Shown in pieces: positions 1 through 5,729 of a stretch of 8,614 bases of DNA. Source of the stretch: Nanosynbacter sp. GTDB taxonomy: Bacteria; Patescibacteriota; Saccharimonadia; Saccharimonadales; Saccharimonadaceae. The stretch covers positions 1 through 8,614 of the forward strand of contig JABZJU010000013.1 of assembly GCA_015257635.1 (NCBI GenBank), given 5' to 3'. Position 1 is the stretch's first letter. The number at the start of each line of letters is the position of its first letter. The position numbers were made by a program, and so were the translations under genes. The notes beneath the pieces are model-generated. The model was not told the DNA's origin. It saw nothing but the letters and a program-made list of their open reading frames with translations, and made no database searches.

Positions 1-163
1 CTTTATTGTCGGTACGAATAACAACACCCTCGAACATCTGAATACGCTCTTTGTTGCCTTCCTTAATTTTCTGGTAAACGCGAACTGTGTCACCGCTGCG
101 AGCATCGACAACTGCTTGCTTTTTTTGTGCTTGGTTGATTTTGTTGATTAACTCAAAACTCAT
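1..163 (-). CDS. rplS: 50S ribosomal protein L19 (bL19), N-terminal part
   Basis: Ribosomal protein bL19 sits at the interface of the two ribosomal subunits. Only the first 54 codons are present; the gene continues past the left edge. The translation starts [15 protein letters not shown] and contains the family signature [19 protein letters not shown] followed directly by MFEGVVIR, which is diagnostic of bL19. The ATG at 163 is chosen because the protein then begins at the usual place and an AGGA ribosome-binding site (170-173, minus strand) lies 6 nt upstream. The gene is divergent from the malic enzyme gene and has its own promoter about 100 nt upstream. In many bacteria rplS follows rimM-trmD; here it is the first gene of its transcription unit. 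Identity is close to certain. Confidence 0.96.
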   Translation of the reverse strand, partial: MSFELINKINQAQKKQAVVDARSGDTVRVYQKIKEGNKERIQMFEGVVIRTDNK

Positions 164-263
164 AATTTTTCCTATCTTCCGAACTCGCTCCGACTGGCCA
201 CGCAGTTGTACCTCTGCGGCTCCACATCAAACAAGGCTCGAATATTTAACTCTCGTACAATTA
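164..263 (-). promoter_or_regulatory. rplS 5' leader, possibly autoregulatory
   Basis: The inferred transcript start near 263 gives rplS a leader of about 100 nt. In it, GCC-GCAG can pair with CTGC-GT-GGC (roughly 204-227, minus strand), a hairpin with a 2-nt bulge and an 8-nt loop. The SD AGGA follows downstream. Ribosomal protein leaders, including L19 leaders in other bacteria, often bind their own product. I cannot match this one to a known leader family, so autoregulation is inference. No other gene is visible in this stretch. Confidence 0.35.
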
Positions 264-269
264 CATAAG

Positions 270-298
270 ATAATAACACAAATCTGAAGAAATATCAA
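270..298 (-). promoter_or_regulatory. rplS promoter
   Basis: On the minus strand, TTGATA (293-298) and TATTAT (270-275) are separated by exactly 17 nt, a good sigma-70-type match. The predicted start is near 263. The element points toward rplS and lies back to back with the malic enzyme -10 box at 315-320. Confidence 0.65.
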
Positions 299-314
299 TT
301 AAATAAAATTGGAG

Positions 315-320
315 TATAAT
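315..320 (+). promoter_or_regulatory. -10 box of the malic enzyme gene, leaderless type
   Basis: A perfect TATAAT ends 6 nt before the ATG at 327, so transcription should start at or within a nucleotide of the start codon. No ribosome-binding site is visible upstream of the ATG and no convincing -35 box is found at 16-18 nt spacing. This also argues against the in-frame TTG at 309 as the start, because it lies upstream of the -10 box. Confidence 0.6.
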
Positions 321-326
321 ATAGTT

Positions 327-1460
327 ATGGATTACAATAAATTAGCACTCGAACTACACGAAAAATACAAAGGTAAAATTACGACTAGCCTCAGAGATAA
401 AGAGGAGCTTAATCGCGACAAGCTTAGCGCTTATTACAGCCCTGGCGTCGGCGCAGTCAGTCAAGCAATTGCCGAAAATCCAGCCGATTTACCAAAGTAC
501 ACTTGGACGAACAATTTAGTCGCCGTAATCTCAGACGGCTCAGCAATTTTGGGCTTGGGTAATTTGGGACCAAAAGCCGCCATGCCAGTCATGGAAGGAA
601 AAGCTTTGCTATTTAAGCATTTTGCCGATGTCGACGCCGTGCCAATTGTGCTAGACGTTCACGAGCCAGAAGAAATCATTGCCACCGTTAAAGCCATCGC
701 GCCAAGTTTCGGCGCCATCAACCTCGAAGACATTGCCGCACCAAAATGTTTTGAGATTGAAGAGCGATTGAAGGCAGAATTAGATATTCCAGTCTTCCAC
801 GACGATCAACACGGCACGGCTGTCGTTGTATTAGCGGGCTTAATTAACGCCGCTAAATTGACAGGACGAAACCTGGCAGATTGCAAATTCGTGGTCATCG
901 GCGCAGGCGCAGCTGGCACGGCAATCATCAAATTGTTAAATCTTTACGGAGCAAAAAACATCGTAGCGGTGGATAGCCGAGGAATTGTCGGAAAATCACG
1001 CACAGATTTGAACGCTGAAAAAACCGCGCTATTGGAATATGTCGACGCATCGCAATCTGGCTCAATTGAAGACGCCATCACCGACGCAGACGTATTCATC
1101 GGCGTATCGCGCGCAGGACTTCTCACTCCAGAATTAGTCCAAAAAATGGCGAAAGATCCAATCGTATTCGCACTAGCAAATCCTGTTCCAGAAATTATGC
1201 CAGATGTCGCCAAACAAGCCGGCGTTGCAATCATTGGCACGGGTCGTAGCGACTTCCCAAACCAAGTCAACAACTCTCTGGCCTTCCCTGGAATTTTCCG
1301 CGGCGCATTAGATCACGGAGTTAAGAAAATCACCGATCAGCACAAATTGGCGGCTGCTGAAGCACTAGCTAACCTGGTCGAAAATCCAACCATAGACAAA
1401 GTCGTCCCAACTGCATTTGATGAGGGTGTTGTTGAAGCTATTGCGAATGTCATTAGATAA
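327..1460 (+). CDS. Malic enzyme (oxaloacetate-decarboxylating malate dehydrogenase)
   Basis: Cytoplasmic enzyme converting malate to pyruvate and CO2 with reduction of NAD(P)+. The 377-residue protein has the length of the short bacterial malic enzymes. The N-terminal malic domain shows YYSPGVG (36-42, catalytic Tyr), [15 protein letters not shown] (68-82), GKALLFK with the probable catalytic Lys at 92, NLEDI (132-136, metal-binding Glu/Asp) and FHDDQHGTA (157-165). The NAD-binding domain shows GAGAAG (192-197), an acidic D216 at the end of the second strand (suggesting NAD preference, inferred), ALANPVPEI (282-290) and [11 protein letters not shown] (306-316). All expected motifs are present, so it should be active. 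A TTG at 309 is in frame, but the -10 box lies inside that extension and there is no SD, so ATG at 327 is preferred. The stop is only 2 nt from the stop of the convergent gene. In a reduced metabolism this enzyme may link malate to pyruvate and supply reducing power (inference). Confidence 0.95.
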   Translation: MDYNKLALELHEKYKGKITTSLRDKEELNRDKLSAYYSPGVGAVSQAIAENPADLPKYTWTNNLVAVISDGSAILGLGNLGPKAAMPVMEGKALLFKHFADVDAVPIVLDVHEPEEIIATVKAIAPSFGAINLEDIAAPKCFEIEERLKAELDIPVFHDDQHGTAVVVLAGLINAAKLTGRNLADCKFVVIGAGAAGTAIIKLLNLYGAKNIVAVDSRGIVGKSRTDLNAEKTALLEYVDASQSGSIEDAITDADVFIGVSRAGLLTPELVQKMAKDPIVFALANPVPEIMPDVAKQAGVAIIGTGRSDFPNQVNNSLAFPGIFRGALDHGVKKITDQHKLAAAEALANLVENPTIDKVVPTAFDEGVVEAIANVIR

Positions 1461-1462
1461 GC

Positions 1463-3034
1463 CTAAGCACCAGCACCGTACTTAGCCGCATCACAAGAGT
1501 CTCCATCTATAAACAGAGCCACTAACGACTCCTGATTTTGTTTGTCACAAGCTCCCAAAAATAACACCATTTCAGTCACTCCAGCTTTCTGAAGAGATTT
1601 TTTAGTCTCACTTTCATCGGGCACATCCTCAACGCTGACTTTTGACACATAAACCCTCTTGGCGTTATGCGTTTGTTCTTTCCAGGCGTAAATTATAAAC
1701 GGATAAAGCTCTTTTAATCTATTATTTAAGCCAATTGGCAAACCAACAGACTTATCTTCTGAAGTTGCCACGCATTTGGCGGCCATAATTAATTTGCCCT
1801 TAATAATAGGCAGAATGTCCCGCTTCTTCTCGTCGTTTTCGTATCCAGTCATTTTATGCTCGACCTTTTTAGCCTCTTCAGTGCGCGCGTCAACTACTGC
1901 AACCGCAGTACCGTCACCACCACGCTCAACATGCAGTACATTCACAATAGAATCTTCTTTAAGCCACGGAAACGTATCTTCATCAAGCACCACAGCATCT
2001 CCTGTCTTTAGTCTAATTTCTACCAACTGAGAGCTGCTTTCTTCGATTGTCAGCTTCGGTTTGTTTGATCTTTTTCTCTTAGCAACTTTTTTCAAAGACC
2101 CGCTCGCAATTTCAGGCGCCGCTTCGTAAGTTGTGAATTTTTCAGAAAGAACCTTTAGCTCGCCTTCTAGAATTGACTTCATTTTTTCTTCCACCACAGA
2201 TTTGGCAAGAGTCTGTGCATTCGGACAATTTTCCTCGAATACAATTTCCGTATATTCACGAGCCAACAACTCCTCGTCCAGATCTCTCATCCCGTCTGCA
2301 CAGTCGAGTATGGTTTTAGTCCACTCCAAGTCTCTTTCACAATTAAAGAAGGCTTCAATGCGCTCCATACGCACACCACTTTCATTCCCAGACATCGCCT
2401 CAAGCTCATCGGCTTTAAGCATTGAAAAATTTGTCAATAGCTCAACCAAGTGACGTGTCTTTTCACGAACTGGATCGTATTCAGGTCGACTTACTCCAAA
2501 TTCTATAGGCGGAAAAGTGCTGTCTTTTCTATAAACCCCATCAATCACAGACCTCTTAGTTTCTAATGTGAGTTGCATATATTCAGAGTCGGCAACATCT
2601 GGGTTAAGATTGTTATTCCTCTGAAATTTCTTTACTTTAGGAATTTTACACCCCTCAAGATTGCAGTATTTCGGAACATTAACTTCCGCTATATTAGCAG
2701 GAAAAATCTTATCTAACGACGATATAAAAGCACTTAGTGAGGCTTCATATTCCTTATTAAATTCCTCTTTCAATCGAGAACTCACTTCGTCAAAATCGTA
2801 GCGGATCTCCAAATATTCAGGAGACTGGTCGTATACATCCTTAGCCTTCTTAAGACTATCAATTACAGGCTCATATTTCTCAACCAAGTCCTTAAATATG
2901 GATGAATCTTTGGGGGCGTCTTTATATATACATTCAAGAAAACTGATGACAGTATCAAAAATTTCACAGACAGAGTCTTTCTCAGACTCTGAAAATTCGC
3001 TATCGTAACAAGAGTGTTCCGGAATTTCGCTCAT
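1463..3034 (-). CDS. Hypothetical protein, 523 residues, no recognised family
   Basis: I do not recognise this protein. It is predicted soluble: there is no signal peptide or membrane segment. It is strongly acidic in the N-terminal half and looks helical at 1-115 and 185-305. A segment at 121-138 holds CNLEGC (124-129) next to a basic run. A basic patch at 315-327 (KKVAKRKRSNKPK) divides the helical half from a C-terminal half that looks more strand-rich (about 337-385, with IRLKTGDAVVLDEDTF, and 405-515). There are 11 cysteines (9, 23, 35, 124, 129, 232, 245, 270, 421, 496, 514), many for a cytoplasmic protein, but no clear zinc-finger spacing. The start at 3034 fits a promoter whose -10 box ends 8 nt upstream; the next Met is at residue 153. 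The gene lies downstream of pilB on the same strand but has its own promoter, and it converges on the malic enzyme. Nucleic-acid binding through the basic patch is possible but unproven. Confidence 0.85.
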   Translation of the reverse strand: MSEIPEHSCYDSEFSESEKDSVCEIFDTVISFLECIYKDAPKDSSIFKDLVEKYEPVIDSLKKAKDVYDQSPEYLEIRYDFDEVSSRLKEEFNKEYEASLSAFISSLDKIFPANIAEVNVPKYCNLEGCKIPKVKKFQRNNNLNPDVADSEYMQLTLETKRSVIDGVYRKDSTFPPIEFGVSRPEYDPVREKTRHLVELLTNFSMLKADELEAMSGNESGVRMERIEAFFNCERDLEWTKTILDCADGMRDLDEELLAREYTEIVFEENCPNAQTLAKSVVEEKMKSILEGELKVLSEKFTTYEAAPEIASGSLKKVAKRKRSNKPKLTIEESSSQLVEIRLKTGDAVVLDEDTFPWLKEDSIVNVLHVERGGDGTAVAVVDARTEEAKKVEHKMTGYENDEKKRDILPIIKGKLIMAAKCVATSEDKSVGLPIGLNNRLKELYPFIIYAWKEQTHNAKRVYVSKVSVEDVPDESETKKSLQKAGVTEMVLFLGACDKQNQESLVALFIDGDSCDAAKYGAGA

Positions 3035-3058
3035 AAACTGATATTTTATCAGTTTATG
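3032..3058. repeat. 27-bp palindrome over the start codon and -10 box
   Basis: CATAAACTGATA (3032-3043) and TATCAGTTTATG (3047-3058) are perfect 12-bp inverted arms with a 3-nt TTT spacer. The left arm contains the start codon of the 523-residue gene (CAT on the plus strand), and the palindrome covers that gene's -10 box at 3043-3048. Dyad symmetry over a promoter is typical of a repressor operator. No T-run follows it on either strand, so it is not a standard intrinsic terminator for pilB. Confidence 0.7.
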
Positions 3059-3071
3059 GCTATAAAGTCAA
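3043..3071 (-). promoter_or_regulatory. Promoter of the 523-residue gene, leaderless type
   Basis: On the minus strand, TTGACT (3066-3071) and TAAAAT (3043-3048) are separated by exactly 17 nt. The -10 box ends 8 nt before the ATG at 3034 and no SD lies between them, so the transcript should start at or next to the start codon. The -35 box directly abuts the pilB stop codon (3072-3074). The -10 box lies inside the 27-bp palindrome, so a protein bound there would block this promoter. Confidence 0.7.
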
Positions 3072-4694
3072 TTATATTACTCTGTTAACTTCTTCTAGTG
3101 TCGTTTCGCCACGAAGAGCCGCCAACACGCCAGCCTGAAGTAACGTCACCATGCCATCTTCTTTTGCAGCCTTTTCAATCGCTTCCGTATGAACATCCTC
3201 AACATCGCCACGCAAAAATTTCTGAATATTCTCGCTCACGACCAGTTGTTCCATTACTGGAATTCGCCCCTTATAACCAAACGGAACGTCGTCCGTTGGC
3301 ACCGCACGCCAAAGCTTAAACGTATCCAAATCTGGGCAATCAACATTCTCCGGCAAATCCTTCAAGACTTCTTTCACCCACTTGCGAGTCGCCTCATCTG
3401 GCTCATATTCTTCCTTGCTATCATCCCACAATCTCCTCACTAGTCGCTGAGCAATCACCAGCCGAACCGCCGAGCTAAAAATCGGGTTTTGTCCAATCAT
3501 ATCGATCATACGACTAAACGCCGCCGCAGTCGAATTGGCGTGAAAGCTAGACAGCACCAAATGTCCCGTAATTGACGCCTGAATCGCAGTCTTCGCAGTT
3601 TCATTGTCGCGGATCTCACCGACCATCACCACGTCTGGGTCAAGACGTAAAACACTACGCAAACCGTCAGCAAACCTCTGTCCATTTGTCGTATCAATTG
3701 GAATCTGAGCAATCCCAGGAATCGTATTTTCTACAGGATCTTCCAGCGTAATAATCTTTCGATCCTGAGTATTAAGAGCATTAAGAATGCTATATAACGT
3801 CGTAGACTTTCCCGAACCAGTAGGACCAACCATCAATAACATCCCGCGCGGATGAGAAATAACTTCATCAATTTGCTCGCGCTCTTTCTTTGAAATACTC
3901 AATAGATCCAAGTTCAGCATTGACTCGTCAAAATTAAACAATCGAAGCACCAGATCCAAGCCATACACCGTCATCACGGCTTCCACACGCAAATTCAGCA
4001 CGTGCGATGCGCCATCTCTATGAATTTCCTGTTGCATATGTCCAGATTGAGGCTCTCTTGAAGCAGTAGAAATATTCGCACGCGACGCCAAAGTCGCCAT
4101 AATAACTCGATATCTGTCCCTGCTAAGCTCCGCCACCGTATGCAAAGCTCCGTCAACACGCATACGAATTCGAATCGACTCACGCTGATTTTCAATGTGA
4201 ATGTCTGACGCACCCAACAAATCTGCTTGGTCAATCAAATAATTAAACACGTCATTTGTGCCTACGGAAGCTAAAGTCTGCGTAACCTGCGCCAGAGTAT
4301 CGCTATCACCTTCCTTGGCAATTTCAATATTGTCGTAAATCACTTTTTTTGGCGGATCAAACCTAAGCATAATTGACCGAAACGCCGAACCAGAAATTAA
4401 GAAGAAGAAGATTCGCTTGCCATTTTCAACATACTGATCTCGCATCCGCTTCATCAACGATTCAGAAGTCTGCGACGTAACACCAAATCGATAAGACTGG
4501 TCTTCCTCATTAAAGGCTAACGGAACCAACCTGCCTTTATACATCTCTTCTATCGTTAAAACATCCTTAAGCAAAGGTAAAGTATCTTCAAATTCCCGCC
4601 CATCAAGATATTGAAGTCCTAAAATTGACGCTCGACGACGAGTCGCTTCCTCATCCTGCTCACGGCGTCGCGCCTGAATTTTATCTTCGTCCAT
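3072..4694 (-). CDS. pilB: Type IV pilus assembly ATPase, PilB/GspE family
   Basis: Cytoplasmic hexameric ATPase of the secretion-ATPase family that drives pilus extension at the inner membrane platform. The 540-residue protein has a short charged N-terminus (1-22), a reduced N-terminal domain (about 23-130), the N2 domain with ADLLGASDIHIE (157-168), Walker A GPTGSGKS (290-297), the Asp box ITLEDPVE (315-322), Walker B with DVVMVGEIRD (354-363) and the His box TGHLVLSSFHA (376-386). The start at 4694 is favoured by a TATAAT ending 6 nt upstream. One oddity: the metal-binding subdomain usual between the ATPase core and C-terminus lacks its four cysteines. The first pair is replaced in RRLWDDSKEEY (420-430) and the second in AVPTDDVPFGYKGR (464-477). 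No pilC, pilT or pilin gene is adjacent here. Extension (PilB) rather than retraction (PilT) is inferred from length and the N-terminal domain. Confidence 0.9.
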   Translation of the reverse strand: MDEDKIQARRREQDEEATRRRASILGLQYLDGREFEDTLPLLKDVLTIEEMYKGRLVPLAFNEEDQSYRFGVTSQTSESLMKRMRDQYVENGKRIFFFLISGSAFRSIMLRFDPPKKVIYDNIEIAKEGDSDTLAQVTQTLASVGTNDVFNYLIDQADLLGASDIHIENQRESIRIRMRVDGALHTVAELSRDRYRVIMATLASRANISTASREPQSGHMQQEIHRDGASHVLNLRVEAVMTVYGLDLVLRLFNFDESMLNLDLLSISKKEREQIDEVISHPRGMLLMVGPTGSGKSTTLYSILNALNTQDRKIITLEDPVENTIPGIAQIPIDTTNGQRFADGLRSVLRLDPDVVMVGEIRDNETAKTAIQASITGHLVLSSFHANSTAAAFSRMIDMIGQNPIFSSAVRLVIAQRLVRRLWDDSKEEYEPDEATRKWVKEVLKDLPENVDCPDLDTFKLWRAVPTDDVPFGYKGRIPVMEQLVVSENIQKFLRGDVEDVHTEAIEKAAKEDGMVTLLQAGVLAALRGETTLEEVNRVI

Positions 4695-4700
4695 ATGAAA

Positions 4701-4709
4701 ATTATACCA
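4701..4709 (-). promoter_or_regulatory. Extended -10 promoter of pilB, leaderless type
   Basis: On the minus strand, TGG precedes TATAAT (4701-4706), forming an extended -10 element (TGN-TATAAT). It ends 6 nt before the pilB ATG, and no SD is present. A recognisable -35 box is lacking, which fits extended -10 promoters. Confidence 0.6.
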
Positions 4710-4730
4710 AAAAGCTTACGGTTTGACGAG

Positions 4731-4739
4731 TGATATAAT
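4731..4739 (+). promoter_or_regulatory. Extended -10 promoter of the TrmH-family gene, leaderless type
   Basis: TGA precedes TATAAT (4734-4739), again a TGN-TATAAT extended -10 element. It ends 6 nt before the ATG at 4746, with no SD. It mirrors the pilB element: the two -10 boxes are 27 nt apart in a 51-nt divergent gap, so RNA polymerase at one should hinder the other. A TTGACG at 4723-4728 is only 5 nt from the -10 box and cannot be its -35. Confidence 0.6.
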
Positions 4740-4745
4740 AGTGAT

Positions 4746-5306
4746 ATGAATCCAGAAATTACTCTGTTAGTTCACAATATTCGCTCGACGCATAATGTTG
4801 GGGCAATTTTTCGCACAGCCGAAGGATTTGGTGTGAAGAAGATTATTCTCAGTGGTTACACGCCGTATCCAGAATTGAGTTTATGTAGCAAGGCGCCTGC
4901 TTGCGCGCTTGTCGATGGAGAAATTCGATCTGAAGATCCCCGCCTGCCGCATATTCGCGAGAAAATCACCAGCCAAATTCATAAAACAGCCTTAGGTGCG
5001 GAAAGTTTGGTGCCGTTTGAGTTTTACGAGGATATCAATGATTGGATTAAAGAGAATCAGCAAACAGAAAACTTGCCAATTATCGCGCTTGAGCAATCAA
5101 AAGACAGCGTGATGCTATCAGAATTTCAGCCGCCTGAAAAATTTGCGCTGCTACTTGGAGAAGAAGTCTACGGAATCACGCCGGAACTTTTAGACAACTG
5201 CGATTTCACTGTAGAAATCCCAATGTTCGGCCAAAAAGAATCATTCAACGTGTCGGTCGCAACAGGAATTGCGCTGTTCGGACTGATTTTCCCGAGAATG
5301 AGATGA
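4746..5306 (+). CDS. TrmH/SpoU-family RNA 2'-O-methyltransferase
   Basis: SPOUT-class enzyme that transfers a methyl group from S-adenosylmethionine to a ribose 2'-OH of tRNA or rRNA. The 186-residue protein contains only the catalytic domain, close to the short TrmH-like members. Motif 1 is N11-x-R13 ... N17-x-G19 ... R23-T-A-E26. Motif 2 is LLLGEEVYGI (135-144). Motif 3 is IPMFGQKESFNVSVATGIA (158-176) with the conserved Asn168; these last two form the trefoil-knot cofactor site. KTALGAE (80-86) is also typical. No N-terminal RNA-binding domain is present, unlike RlmB. Which nucleotide is modified cannot be read from the sequence, so no gene symbol is given. It is a single-gene unit, divergent from pilB, and I see no good terminator after it, only a 5-bp stem at 5334-5351. 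Confidence 0.92.
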   Translation: MNPEITLLVHNIRSTHNVGAIFRTAEGFGVKKIILSGYTPYPELSLCSKAPACALVDGEIRSEDPRLPHIREKITSQIHKTALGAESLVPFEFYEDINDWIKENQQTENLPIIALEQSKDSVMLSEFQPPEKFALLLGEEVYGITPELLDNCDFTVEIPMFGQKESFNVSVATGIALFGLIFPRMR

Positions 5307-5344
5307 TCTCAACAACGAATAAATAAATCCCTCAAGTCTGATTA

Positions 5345-5373
5345 TTGACTTTATTAAACATATGTGTTATATT
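5345..5373 (+). promoter_or_regulatory. Strong promoter of the small membrane-protein gene
   Basis: TTGACT (5345-5350) and TATATT (5368-5373) are separated by exactly 17 nt. The predicted start is about 5380-5381, directly at the base of a hairpin beginning at 5382. Unlike the other plus-strand promoters here it has a good -35 box and drives a transcript with a 55-nt leader and an SD. Confidence 0.7.
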
Positions 5374-5381
5374 TGTATGAG

Positions 5382-5420
5382 CTTTCTCTGGAATCCCCCG
5401 GAGAAAGTAGTCCCCTACTT
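5382..5420 (+). promoter_or_regulatory. 5' leader hairpins of the small membrane-protein gene
   Basis: CTTTCTCTGG (5382-5391) pairs with CCGGAGAAAG (5398-5407), 10 bp including one G-U pair, with a 6-nt loop. AAGTAG (5405-5410) pairs with CTACTT (5415-5420) around a TCCC loop. The two stems share 5405-5407, so they compete for 3 nt. The SD AAGGA (5423-5427) starts 3 nt after the second stem and lies 8 nt before the ATG. A stem at the very 5' end of an mRNA can protect it from decay (known from ompA); that role here is inferred. Confidence 0.6.
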
Positions 5421-5435
5421 GGAAGGAACAAGAAG

Positions 5436-5729
5436 ATGTCATTTGACATTGCGCTCATTCTTACAATCATGTGTACTATGTACATCGCGTGGTATGGATA
5501 CGTGTCGCCTTCGGGCGTTAGTCTGAAGATACACACGCTAGCCATCGCTTCAGCGACATGGCTGACTGCGTTCTTCGCATACTATATGGCAGCAGAAGCA
5601 CCACTACGCCCACAGTACCACACGGTGCTGATACTCATGTGGTACTGTGCGGTAGCCTTGACCTACGCAACCCTTTACTATAGAGGCTGCGCCGAAGAGC
5701 ACAACAAAATGCGGGACAAGTCCCGCTGA
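5436..5729 (+). CDS. Small integral membrane protein, 97 residues, unknown function
   Basis: No family recognised. Three hydrophobic segments are visible: about 4-23, 32-53 and 61-82. A charged tail (83-97, ending KMRDKSR) and K31 in the first loop suggest a cytoplasmic C-terminus and external N-terminus. It is rich in aromatic residues and carries cysteines at 13, 71 and 85. The ATG at 5436 is chosen over an in-frame ATG at 5364 because it has an SD (AAGGA, 8 nt upstream) and because 5364 lies upstream of the promoter's -10 box. G+C is about half (150 of 294 by my count), above its neighbours. Leucine is mostly CTN, where neighbouring genes often use TTA/TTG, which suggests different ancestry. 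The coding region contains several hairpins, including a perfect 12-bp inverted repeat (5611-5649) and a UUCG tetraloop stem (5506-5517). The last codons form a further hairpin. Phage or mobile-element origin, or a dual mRNA/structured RNA, are open alternatives. Confidence 0.72.
   Translation: MSFDIALILTIMCTMYIAWYGYVSPSGVSLKIHTLAIASATWLTAFFAYYMAAEAPLRPQYHTVLILMWYCAVALTYATLYYRGCAEEHNKMRDKSR
5611..5649 (+). repeat. 12-bp perfect inverted repeat inside the small membrane-protein gene
   Basis: CACAGTACCACA (5611-5622) and TGTGGTACTGTG (5638-5649) are exact reverse complements, separated by 15 nt. They encode parts of residues 59-63 and 68-72, around the third membrane segment. The pairing would form a stable hairpin in the mRNA. 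A perfect 12-bp stem in so small a gene is unlikely by chance. Confidence 0.8.

Noticed and set aside
87..287. 66-codon open frame on the plus strand over the rplS start
   Set aside because: It is antisense to rplS and its leader, has no SD, and its composition does not look like a real protein.
309..326. TTG at 309 as start of the malic enzyme
   Set aside because: It lies upstream of the perfect TATAAT at 315-320, has no SD, and adds six residues not needed by the family. ATG at 327 fits better.
1463..1485. CTAAG/CTTAG stem across the junction of the convergent genes as a terminator
   Set aside because: Only 5 bp with a 13-nt loop and no T-run on either strand.
5334..5355. AAGTC/GACTT stem after the methyltransferase gene as a terminator
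   Set aside because: Only 5 bp, weakly followed by T, and it overlaps the -35 box of the next promoter.
5364..5435. ATG at 5364 as start of the small membrane protein
   Set aside because: It precedes the -10 box of the only good promoter, has no SD, and would translate the hairpin leader. The ATG at 5436 has a well-spaced SD.
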